Below are positions 1 to 5,888 of a stretch of DNA of 6,598 nucleotides, piece after piece. The notes below the pieces were generated by a model. That model saw nothing but the letters and a program-made list of their open reading frames with translations. It made no database searches and was not told the origin of the DNA. The translations under genes and the position numbers were made by a program. The stretch spans positions 1 through 6,598 of the forward strand of contig JAAYIB010000085.1 in the NCBI GenBank assembly GCA_012744295.1, read 5' to 3'. Each line of letters starts with the position of its first letter. Position 1 is the first letter of the stretch. The DNA comes from Acholeplasmataceae bacterium (lineage in GTDB: Bacteria; Bacillota; Negativicutes; Acidaminococcales; Acidaminococcaceae).

Positions 1-40
1 CACTAATGGAAAATGCAAGACAAAAAGTCATATAATATTG

Positions 41-106
41 AATACACAAGAAGTTTTTGTAAAGTTTGTGTATTTTACAATAAATTCACAAACTGCAAAT
101 TGTAAA
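41..106. repeat. Interleaved inverted-repeat cluster, candidate operator
   Basis: Three perfect inverted repeats interlock here. AATACACAA (41-49) pairs with TTGTGTATT (66-74). AGTTTGTG (63-70) pairs with CACAAACT (87-94). TTTACAAT (74-81) pairs with ATTGTAAA (99-106). The CACAA/TTGTG/CACAA cores start at 45, 66 and 87, which is exactly 21 bp (about two helical turns) apart. The cluster ends 27 bp before the TATAAT box at 134, a usual place for activator binding. The region is AT-rich, so some pairing is expected by chance, but the even pitch and the 8-9 bp perfect arms make a protein-binding array plausible. The binding protein is not known from sequence. Confidence 0.5.
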
Positions 107-133
107 TTTTATAAAAATACTACGAAAATGTTA

Positions 134-139
134 TATAAT
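134..139 (+). promoter_or_regulatory. -10 box (TATAAT) upstream of the radical SAM gene
   Basis: A perfect TATAAT lies within GTTATATAAT. The same decamer forms the candidate -10 region before trmB at 3950-3959. No good TTGACA-like -35 sits 16-18 bp upstream (positions 110-117 are all A/T), which fits a promoter that needs an activator bound at the upstream repeat cluster. Transcription would start near 146 and leave a leader of about 110 nt. Another TATAAT lies at 31-36, and the complement strand reads TATAAT at 161-156, so the exact promoter is not certain. I found no GG-N10-GC sigma-54 pattern in 1-256. Confidence 0.5.
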
Positions 140-186
140 AGTTACAGTAAAGTGTATTATAAGTAACTGATTGGTAAGACGCGCAG

Positions 187-206
187 CGATTTTTGTAAAA
201 AAATCG
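187..206 (+). promoter_or_regulatory. Hairpin in the leader of the radical SAM gene
   Basis: CGATTTTT (187-194) and AAAAATCG (199-206) form a perfect 8-bp stem closed by GTAA, a GNRA-type tetraloop. It lies in the presumed 5' leader, about 50 nt before the start codon. No T-tract follows, so it is not a standard terminator. It matches no riboswitch class that I recognise. It may be only a stability element or a chance product of the A/T runs. Confidence 0.35.
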
Positions 207-256
207 GCAGTGTGTGTTGTTAAAGCATTAAATTTGATGTCGTTAGGAGATAACAT

Positions 257-1156
257 ATGTTCTTTGATTCATATGAAACGCCGGTTTTTCGACCGCCCAG
301 CGAGGCGAACAGCTTCATTCTGCGGGTGACTCGCGGCTGCGCCCACAACAAGTGTACTTACTGCAACATGTACAGGGGCGTCCCCTTCATGACTTGCACC
401 GACGAGGAAATCGAGCGGCAAATCTCTCTGGCCGCCCATTTCGGTAAAAACCAGGTCAGAAGGGTTTTTCTGGCAGACGGTGACGCACTCGTGCTTTCAA
501 CGGCAAAACTTTTAAAGATCCTGCAGACTCTTTTCGAGATCTTCCCGAGACTGCAGCGAGTTTCTTCCTATGCGGCCCCGAAGGATATCCTGCATAAGCC
601 GGTCGACGAATTGCGCAGGCTCGAGCAGGCTGGACTGAAGCTTTTGTACTATGGAATGGAAACCGGTGACGACGACGTTTTGCGAGCTGTCAAAAAAGGA
701 GTGACCGGACCTGAGGCGGTGGAAGCGGGACGCCGGGTTGTCGATGCCGGAATGAAACTTTCCCTGATGATTATCCTCGGACTTGCGGGGAAAGGGGGAT
801 CGGATAAACATGCCGCAAAAACTGCTGAAGCCATCAGCCTGATTCGTCCCAATATGTTGAGCGCCATCACGCTGATGCTTTATCGCGGCAGCGAACTTTT
901 AGAGCAATACGAACGCGGCGAATTTCATCCGCTCACACCACAGGGCATCATGCTTGAGCTGGAAAAAATAATTGCCCTGACGGAATTGCCGGCCGGCAGT
1001 CACTGCCTCTTCCGCAGCAACCATGTTTCCAATTACGTGGGGCTCGCGGGCACTTTGCCCAAGGACAAGCCGAGACTGCTCGAGGAAATAGGACAGGCTG
1101 CCGAGAAGCTGGCTAAACTGAAGGAGTGGGACGTTTATAACAATACCAGATATTGA
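257..1156 (+). CDS. Radical SAM protein of unknown specificity
   Basis: A complete 299-residue radical SAM enzyme, which would cleave S-adenosylmethionine reductively at a [4Fe-4S] cluster. The cluster ligands are C28, C33 and C36 in RGCAHNKCTYCNMY, a CX4CX2C spacing instead of the classical CX3CX2C. I know this variant from a widespread group of stand-alone proteins annotated only as radical SAM protein. The segment LADGDAL (72-78) occupies the place of the SAM-binding GGE-type motif, and YGMETG (132-137) is the usual strand motif of the Elp3/MiaB/NifB-like barrel. No extra cysteine-rich auxiliary cluster domain, B12-binding domain or TRAM domain is visible. The ATG at 257 is preceded by AGGAG at 245-249 with good spacing. 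The substrate is unknown. The gene ends 17 nt before the next start, so the two are probably co-transcribed, but the hydrolase neighbour does not suggest a shared reaction. Confidence 0.9.
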   Translation: MFFDSYETPVFRPPSEANSFILRVTRGCAHNKCTYCNMYRGVPFMTCTDEEIERQISLAAHFGKNQVRRVFLADGDALVLSTAKLLKILQTLFEIFPRLQRVSSYAAPKDILHKPVDELRRLEQAGLKLLYYGMETGDDDVLRAVKKGVTGPEAVEAGRRVVDAGMKLSLMIILGLAGKGGSDKHAAKTAEAISLIRPNMLSAITLMLYRGSELLEQYERGEFHPLTPQGIMLELEKIIALTELPAGSHCLFRSNHVSNYVGLAGTLPKDKPRLLEEIGQAAEKLAKLKEWDVYNNTRY

Positions 1157-1173
1157 ACCGGAGGTGGCAGGGT

Positions 1174-1851
1174 ATGCGGCGCAATTCCTGGCTGGCACTT
1201 TTCTTAACTGTTTTCTGCTTTGTCCTCCTGCCTGTTTTTGCAGAAGCTGCACCGGCAGTCCTTAAGTTGGGCGATAAAGGCTGGAAGGTCAAGGTGGCGC
1301 AGCAAAAGCTGAACATTGTCGGTATAAAGACGGAAACAAGCGGCAGTTTTTCGCAGGAAACGGAAAAAGCCGTACGAGAGTTTCAGAAGAAGCACAAGCT
1401 TAAAATTACGGGTCTCCTAGATGACAGGACTTATCAAAGAATAATCAATGAAGCTTTTGCCAGGGAGGGTATCCGTGGCGTGAAGGGAAGCGACATAGTC
1501 AGGACGGCGTAGCGCCTCGAAGGCGTCCCGTACAGATTCGGCGGCATCACGGCAAAGGGCTTTGACTGCTCGGGTTACGTGCAGTATGTCTTTGCCCGGC
1601 ATAAGGCTAAGCTGCCGCGTCTGGCAGACGAGCAGTGCCTTGAGGGTATCTTTGTGTTAAGGAAAAATCTGCAGGCAGGTGACCTTGTCTTCTTTACGAC
1701 CTATGAGCCGGGTGCCTCGCACGTGGGCATTTATGCGGGAGGAGGAAAGTTCTGGCACGCGTCGTCGTCGCGCGGAGTCATGCTGAGCAGCCTGAGCGAG
1801 GATTATTGGCGTACTCGTTATTACGGTGCACGCAGGCTGTTGGCAGATTAG
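1174..1851 (+). pseudogene. Exported PG-binding/NlpC-P60 hydrolase with in-frame amber
   Basis: One continuous frame of 225 codons is interrupted only by TAG at codon 113 (1510-1512). Codons 1-26 encode a Sec signal peptide: basic MRR, a long hydrophobic core, then AEA before AP. Residues about 29-92 form a PG_binding_1 domain (LKLGDKGWKVKVAQQKL, later AVREFQKKHKL and TGLLDDRTYQRI). After the amber codon comes a complete NlpC/P60 domain, a cysteine peptidase that cuts peptidoglycan stem peptides: GVPYRFGG, then FDCSGY with C132, SHVGIY with H183, and H195 in FWHAS. The start is ATG 1174, with GGAGG at 1160-1164; an upstream in-frame TTG at 1153 overlaps the previous stop and has no such site. 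The only downstream in-frame alternative start I see, GTG 1579, lies after C132, so reinitiation could not give an active enzyme. It is therefore a recent pseudogene, a sequence error, or a readthrough gene. The product without readthrough is a 112-residue secreted wall-binding protein. Confidence 0.8.
1506..1525 (+). other. Amber codon flanked by alternative small hairpins
   Basis: The TAG at 1510-1512 is the loop of a perfect 4-bp hairpin, GGCG (1506-1509) with CGCC (1513-1516). Alternatively, CGCCT (1513-1517) pairs with AGGCG (1521-1525) around a CGA loop, starting at the base right after the stop. The base after TAG is C, a context usually considered less efficient for termination. In relatives the equivalent position, in the helix just before the GxPYxxGG motif, is often a charged or polar residue such as K or Q, so one substitution (AAG or CAG to TAG) explains it. 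Such short GC stems can occur by chance in coding DNA. Confidence 0.4.
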
Positions 1852-1901
1852 ACCGCAGGTGCTAAATAAATGTAACAAAATTTATAGTTTTTAAAGTTTT
1901 C

Positions 1902-1916
1902 TTGTAGGATTTACAA
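1902..1916. promoter_or_regulatory. TTGTA-N5-TACAA dyad upstream of the regulator gene
   Basis: TTGTA (1902-1906) and TACAA (1912-1916) form a 15-bp dyad. It has the same layout as TTGTG-N5-TACAA at 66-80, with 11 of 15 positions identical. The gap 1852-1982 (131 bp) holds no gene. A weak AATAAT at 1928-1933 could be a -10 box, in which case this dyad overlaps the -35 position and could mediate autorepression. An 8-bp palindrome GACGCGTC (1919-1926) follows directly. No GG-N10-GC sigma-54 promoter pattern is seen, and no convincing terminator follows the hydrolase gene. Confidence 0.4.
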
Positions 1917-1982
1917 AAGACGCGTCGAATAATACAAGTCAGCAAAGGTTCAAGCGGGCGTCAGAATTGGAGGGCAAGTTGA

Positions 1983-3866
1983 ATGATTCGAGAGAGAAGA
2001 AACAAGGAAAAATTAGCTTCATATTATAAGAAGTTCATGGAGGAAGGCGTGGTTGACCCGAACGTGCACCCATGGGTGGCCGAGTCCTGGCAGCGCTGCG
2101 CAGCCTTGCGGCTGCCTCACGACACCATGCCGAAGCTTAACAAGCTGAGCAAGGAAGAAATTGTCGCACATCAGAAAACGCACGAATTTATTGTCAAATA
2201 CGTGGACGGTTTGTTCGAGCAGAACAAGCAGCATTTCAACGTGCATAACCTCAGCATGCTTCTGATAGACGAAGAGGGTTACGTAATCAAGAATTATGCC
2301 TTGCCCTTCTTCCAGCGGGTGATTGAGGATATCCAGGGCATGCGCGTTTTGGAGGAGGATGTCGGCACTTCGAGCATCAGCGTCGCTCGTGAGCACAAGG
2401 TGCCTTTTTTGATGTTCGGCCCCGAAATGTGGATCAAGGACAGCCACTCCGGGGATGCCTGCAGTGCTCCGATCTGCGTTAACGGGAAAATCCGTTACAT
2501 TATCGCCTTCTTCTCGCTTGACCAGGGCGATCTGCCGTATGACATGCTGCTTTCCCTCCTGCTTACCATGAAGTATTCCATCGAACAGCATCTGCATCTT
2601 CTGGAGTATTGGAATATCTACAGCATGACGATGAACGAGCTGCCCGTATCGGTTTACTGGGTGGGCAAGGATGAAAAGATCAAATACTGTAACGACAACG
2701 CCTTAAACCGTCTGGAGGGCAAGGAGAAACTGGACGATGTCTTCCTGAATTATGAGCACATTCCGATCAAGAAGGCCCTGAAGGGTTCTCCCACTCATCG
2801 CCGGGAAATAACCTGGATTACCCAGGACCGCACTTACGAAGACATCACGACCGTTTTGCCTGTTAAAACGGCAAATGAGGTCGATGGAGCGCTGGTGCTT
2901 TCCATGTCAATAGAGGATTTGAAAACAACGATTGCCCATGCTACCGGCTACAGCTCCAGATACAGCCTGTACAGCATGGTCGGCGAAACCAACGAGTTTT
3001 TGGCCCTGCAGCACAAGGCATCCCGTATTGCCCGCAGCGACAACAACATCCTGATACAGGGAGAACCGGGAACGGGCAAGCAAAGGCTGGCCCACGGCAT
3101 TCACCAGGCAAGTCCGCGTGCGGCGGCGCCCCTGATCGTAGTCAAGTGTTACAACGGCCCCCTGCCGGAGCTGGAAGCCGAATTCTTCGGTGCAAAAGAC
3201 AGCGACAATCAGCCGACGGCCGGCAAACTTGAATTGTCATTGGGCGGGACCCTCTTTTTGGACGAAGTGGAAAAATTGCCTGTAGAGATGGGCGACAAAT
3301 TGGCCGAGGCCTTGAAGAACGGTATTGTGAACAGGGAAACGGGCGTCAGAAAGAAACTGAACGTCCGCGTTATCGCGGCCTGCGACTCCAATCTGAAAAG
3401 ATTGGCAGACAAGGGCTTGTTCTCACGCGAGCTCTATGAGCTGGTTCTAAATACGGTAATCCGTGTACCGCCGCTAAGGGAAAGGGTAAAGGACATCGAG
3501 GTCATTGCCACCCACATCCTGGCGGAAATGTCGGCGCAGCACAACCTGCCGCCCAAGAGGCTTTCCAACAGGGCTCTGCAGCTTCTGACCGGCTGCAGCT
3601 GGACCGGTAACATCAAACAGCTGCAGGGCGTAATCGAACAGGCTTTCTTCCATACGCCGGGAAGTATCATCGAAGCGGATAACATCAAGCTTCCCGGTGA
3701 CAGAACGCTCGAAAAATCATGGAAATATGACAAGGATGCTTTCATAGCGGCCTGGAAGTCGGCAGGAGGCAACATCAGCAAACTGGCAGGCATGCTGGAC
3801 GTAAGCCGTGTAACATTGTACCGTTATCTGAAGAAATACGGTCTTGGTCCAAAGGAAGAAGAATAG
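1983..3866 (+). CDS. AcoR/DhaR-like AAA+ regulator lacking GAFTGA
   Basis: A cytoplasmic transcription regulator of 627 residues, the usual size of the AcoR/DhaR group. The N-terminal part has the ESWQRC motif (34-39) and a GAF-like sensor domain (about 65-205, with GTSS at 128-131). A PAS-like domain follows (about 213-315), then an AAA+ domain (about 330-555) and a Fis-type helix-turn-helix (about 585-620, GGNISKLAGMLDVSRVTLYR). Walker A (GEPGTGK, 360-366) and Walker B (LFLDEV, 424-429) are intact. The GAFTGA loop that contacts sigma-54 is absent: between FG 402-403 and GGTLF 421-425 there are 17 residues without the motif. The arginine-finger positions read S481 and L487, and sensor II is K545. 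By analogy with TyrR and E. coli DhaR, it probably acts at sigma-70 promoters. The ligand is unknown. The ATG at 1983 follows GGAGGG (1969-1974). A terminator follows, so it is probably monocistronic. Annotation as a sigma-54-dependent activator would be misleading. Confidence 0.88.
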   Translation: MIRERRNKEKLASYYKKFMEEGVVDPNVHPWVAESWQRCAALRLPHDTMPKLNKLSKEEIVAHQKTHEFIVKYVDGLFEQNKQHFNVHNLSMLLIDEEGYVIKNYALPFFQRVIEDIQGMRVLEEDVGTSSISVAREHKVPFLMFGPEMWIKDSHSGDACSAPICVNGKIRYIIAFFSLDQGDLPYDMLLSLLLTMKYSIEQHLHLLEYWNIYSMTMNELPVSVYWVGKDEKIKYCNDNALNRLEGKEKLDDVFLNYEHIPIKKALKGSPTHRREITWITQDRTYEDITTVLPVKTANEVDGALVLSMSIEDLKTTIAHATGYSSRYSLYSMVGETNEFLALQHKASRIARSDNNILIQGEPGTGKQRLAHGIHQASPRAAAPLIVVKCYNGPLPELEAEFFGAKDSDNQPTAGKLELSLGGTLFLDEVEKLPVEMGDKLAEALKNGIVNRETGVRKKLNVRVIAACDSNLKRLADKGLFSRELYELVLNTVIRVPPLRERVKDIEVIATHILAEMSAQHNLPPKRLSNRALQLLTGCSWTGNIKQLQGVIEQAFFHTPGSIIEADNIKLPGDRTLEKSWKYDKDAFIAAWKSAGGNISKLAGMLDVSRVTLYRYLKKYGLGPKEEE

Positions 3867-3874
3867 GGCTGAGC

Positions 3875-3909
3875 AAGGCATGGCAACCGTTTGGGTTGTC
3901 ATGCCTTTT
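3875..3909 (+). terminator. Rho-independent terminator after the regulator gene
   Basis: A 14-bp stem pairs 3875-3888 (AAGGCATGGCAACC) with 3894-3907 (GGTTGTCATGCCTT), with one G-U wobble and a 5-nt loop GTTTG. The stem ends in TTTT (3906-3909), followed by a further short T run. It starts 8 nt after the stop codon and separates the regulator from the trmB operon. The near-perfect symmetry could also let it work from the other strand. Confidence 0.9.
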
Positions 3910-3930
3910 GACTTTGGAGCTTGTTGGCGA

Positions 3931-3959
3931 TTTTGTTTTGCGGTTGTTTGTTATATAAT
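3931..3959 (+). promoter_or_regulatory. Promoter of the trmB-ftsW-PBP operon
   Basis: A perfect TATAAT at 3954-3959 sits in the decamer GTTATATAAT. The -35 is poor: TTTTGT at 3931-3936 gives a 17-bp spacer. Transcription would start near 3966, about 55 nt before the trmB start. It is the only good candidate between the terminator and trmB. No operator-like dyad is visible here. Confidence 0.6.
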
Positions 3960-4021
3960 GTAGTAAGTGCGGTTTCAGGCATTTTAAAATTTTCATTCAA
4001 AAAAATCAAGGGTGGTTTGCA

Positions 4022-4660
4022 ATGAGGCTCAGAAAGAAAGCGTGGATCAAAGACGCTATCATGGAATTAAAAGACGAATACGTCATTTTAGAAAACATCG
4101 ACTCTCACAAGGGAAGCTGGAGTCGCTTTTTCCCGGGCAAGAAAATTGCCCTCGAAATTGGCTGCGGCAAGGGGGCTTTTATCAACGGTATGGCCGAACT
4201 CAATAAGGACAAAGCCTATATAGGGGTTGAGACGCAGCAGGACGTAGCCTATTATGCCGCGAAAAAGGCCAAGGAGGCAGGAAACGGGAACGCGCTGATT
4301 ATTTGCGGCAACGCGGCTTACCTCGAGGACTGGTTCGCACCTGGTGAAATCAAGGAAATTTATTTGAATTTCAGCGACCCCTGGCCCAAGGCAAGACATG
4401 AGCGCAGGCGCCTGACGCATCGGAGTTTTCTTGAAATTTATAAAAACCTGCTGGGAGCAGGCGGGCATCTAAGGTTTAAAACAGACAACAGGGCGTTGTT
4501 TGATTTTTCCATCGAAGAATTTAAAGCCTGCGGGCTCGAAATCATAGCTTTAAGTTATGACCTTCATCATTCGGAGCATCCGAATCGGGTCATGACGGAA
4601 TACGAAATGAAATTCAGTGCTTTGGGCAATCCGATTTGTTTTTGCGAGGCAGTTTTCTAA
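4022..4660 (+). CDS. trmB: tRNA (guanine-N7-)-methyltransferase
   Basis: A complete 212-residue TrmB, which transfers the methyl group of S-adenosylmethionine to N7 of G46 in the variable loop of tRNAs (EC 2.1.1.33), in the cytoplasm. The class I Rossmann fold shows motif I EIGCGKG (45-51) and the acidic E70 at the end of strand 2. Family signatures are NFSDPWPK (116-123) followed by the basic HERRRLT stretch (126-132), TDNRALF (154-160) and TEYEMKFSALGNPI near the C terminus. The length is typical for Bacillota members. The ATG at 4022 is preceded by AGGGTGG (4009-4015). It is the first gene after the terminator and promoter. ftsW begins 19 nt after its stop, so they are likely co-transcribed. 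The link to cell-wall genes is probably a matter of shared growth-linked expression, not shared function. Confidence 0.97.
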   Translation: MRLRKKAWIKDAIMELKDEYVILENIDSHKGSWSRFFPGKKIALEIGCGKGAFINGMAELNKDKAYIGVETQQDVAYYAAKKAKEAGNGNALIICGNAAYLEDWFAPGEIKEIYLNFSDPWPKARHERRRLTHRSFLEIYKNLLGAGGHLRFKTDNRALFDFSIEEFKACGLEIIALSYDLHHSEHPNRVMTEYEMKFSALGNPICFCEAVF

Positions 4661-4679
4661 TCTTACACGGGGTGAGGAT

Positions 4680-5888
4680 ATGCACAAGCGTTTTCTGTTC
4701 TGGGACAATCCCAAGGATGCCGTTCTGGTACTGACATTTCTACTTATGACGATTGGCGCCATCAACGTCTTTAGCGCCAGCTTTGTTGAAGCCAGGGAAA
4801 CCTATGACAACGGTTATCACTTTCTGTTTCAATATGTCCGTGCGGCTCTTGTCGGACTGGTACCGATGGCTCTTGTCGGCTGGTATTTTAATTACAGGAC
4901 ATGGCTGAGGTTCCGTCACCTCTGGTACGCCATTTTCCTTGTCGTTCTGGTCTGTGTCGATCTTTTCGGCGTGACCAGCAAGGGTGCGCAGCGTTGGCTT
5001 TACGTTGGGAGCCAAAGCGTTCAGCCGTCAGAGTTTGTCAAGCTTTCCATAATTTTGCTCGGAGCGGGCTCTTTGGGCGAATTTCTGCACAGCAAAAAGC
5101 CTGCTTCCATTTTTAGAAATCCTTCCAACATCGCCTTTTTTCAAGCAGGCGCTTTCGCCCTTTTGGTTTTCCTGCAGCCGGATATGGGTACGGCTGCAAT
5201 TATCTTTGCCTTGATGGTTGGGTTGTACATAGTTGCGGGTTTGCCAAAACTTCAGCTGGCCATTCTTTTGGGGGCCAGTCTGGCAGCAGCAGCCATCCTG
5301 GTGGCCGTTGCGCCCTACCGCCTCGCACGTGTGAAGATATGGTTCGATCCCTGGCAGGACGCGGCCAATACCGGTTACCAGGTTGTCCAAGCTTTGACTG
5401 CGATTGGCAGCGGTGGCTTTTTCGGGACGTCCTTCGGGCTGGGCACAGGCAAATTTTTCTATCTGCCCGAGGCACACACGGATTTCGCTTTTGCCATTTT
5501 TTGCCAGGAGTGGGGGTTTTTGGGCGCCTCTTTTCTGATTATGCTCTTTTTGCTCTTGGCAGCAGCCATTCACAGGATTGCCCTTAATACAAAAAGTGCA
5601 AGCGGCTTCCTTTTAGTGACGGGTGTCAATTTCCTGATTGTTGGTCAGGCTGTTGCAAATATGGCAATGGTCTGCGGTCTGCTTCCGGTAATTGGCGTAC
5701 CGCTCTCCTTTATCAGTTACGGCGGCACAGCGCTGATAGCGAATATGATTGCAATCGGACTCGTTGTTGCTGTTTACCGTGACGAGACCGGACAGGAGAG
5801 CGCCAAACAGGAGGTGGCGGCTGTTTTCGAACAGCGCAAACAGGAACTGGCAAATAAGCGGACGCGCCCAAGGGGGTGGCGGCCGTGA
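4680..5888 (+). CDS. ftsW: FtsW/RodA/SpoVE-family peptidoglycan glycosyltransferase
   Basis: A complete 402-residue SEDS membrane protein that polymerises lipid II into glycan strands, working with a class B PBP. About ten hydrophobic segments are visible, the first at about 13-34. Family marks include FSAS (31-34), GAQRWL (102-107) with QPSEFVKL (115-122), QPDMGTA (166-172), LPEAHTDFAFA with D268 as the expected catalytic aspartate, and PLSFISYGGTALIANM (341-356). The tail from about 368 is charged and cytoplasmic. I chose ATG 4680 over an in-frame upstream start at 4617 because the latter lies inside trmB and the next purine-rich site, GGGGTGAGG (4669-4677), immediately precedes 4680. The short N terminus and overall pattern favour FtsW/SpoVE, but RodA cannot be ruled out from sequence alone. 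It overlaps the next gene by 4 nt. Confidence 0.92.
   Translation: MHKRFLFWDNPKDAVLVLTFLLMTIGAINVFSASFVEARETYDNGYHFLFQYVRAALVGLVPMALVGWYFNYRTWLRFRHLWYAIFLVVLVCVDLFGVTSKGAQRWLYVGSQSVQPSEFVKLSIILLGAGSLGEFLHSKKPASIFRNPSNIAFFQAGAFALLVFLQPDMGTAAIIFALMVGLYIVAGLPKLQLAILLGASLAAAAILVAVAPYRLARVKIWFDPWQDAANTGYQVVQALTAIGSGGFFGTSFGLGTGKFFYLPEAHTDFAFAIFCQEWGFLGASFLIMLFLLLAAAIHRIALNTKSASGFLLVTGVNFLIVGQAVANMAMVCGLLPVIGVPLSFISYGGTALIANMIAIGLVVAVYRDETGQESAKQEVAAVFEQRKQELANKRTRPRGWRP

Noticed and set aside
66..91. Rex-like half-sites TTGTG and TTCACAA suggesting a redox-sensing Rex operator
   Set aside because: The Rex site is an 18-bp dyad, TTGTGAA-N4-TTCACAA. Here the half-sites are separated by 16 bp, so the spacing does not fit.
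1579..1851. A separate small gene starting at GTG 1579
   Set aside because: It is in the same frame as the upstream half, begins after the catalytic Cys inside the NlpC/P60 domain, and has no ribosome binding site. It is the tail of the amber-split gene.
1510..1866. General amber recoding in this organism
   Set aside because: The hydrolase and the regulator both end in TAG at sensible C-termini (1849-1851 and 3864-3866). In-frame TAA or TGA codons follow within a few codons, but this is too little to argue that TAG is normally read as sense.
1864..1892. ATAAAT/ATTTAT hairpin followed by TTTTT as a terminator of the hydrolase gene
   Set aside because: The stem is only 6 A-T pairs, too weak for a Rho-independent terminator.
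1852..1982. A sigma-54 -24/-12 promoter upstream of the regulator gene or elsewhere between genes
   Set aside because: No GG-N10-GC pair with TGGCAC/TTGC-like context was found by eye in 1-256, 1852-1982 or 3867-4021.
4617..4679. An N-terminal extension of FtsW from position 4617
   Set aside because: It would lie inside the trmB coding region, adds 21 residues atypical for the family, and has no ribosome binding site, whereas ATG 4680 has one.
5028..5573. A long open frame on the minus strand inside ftsW, encoding 181 residues
   Set aside because: It is antisense to a clear SEDS gene, has polar low-complexity content with no recognisable domain, and is a shadow frame.
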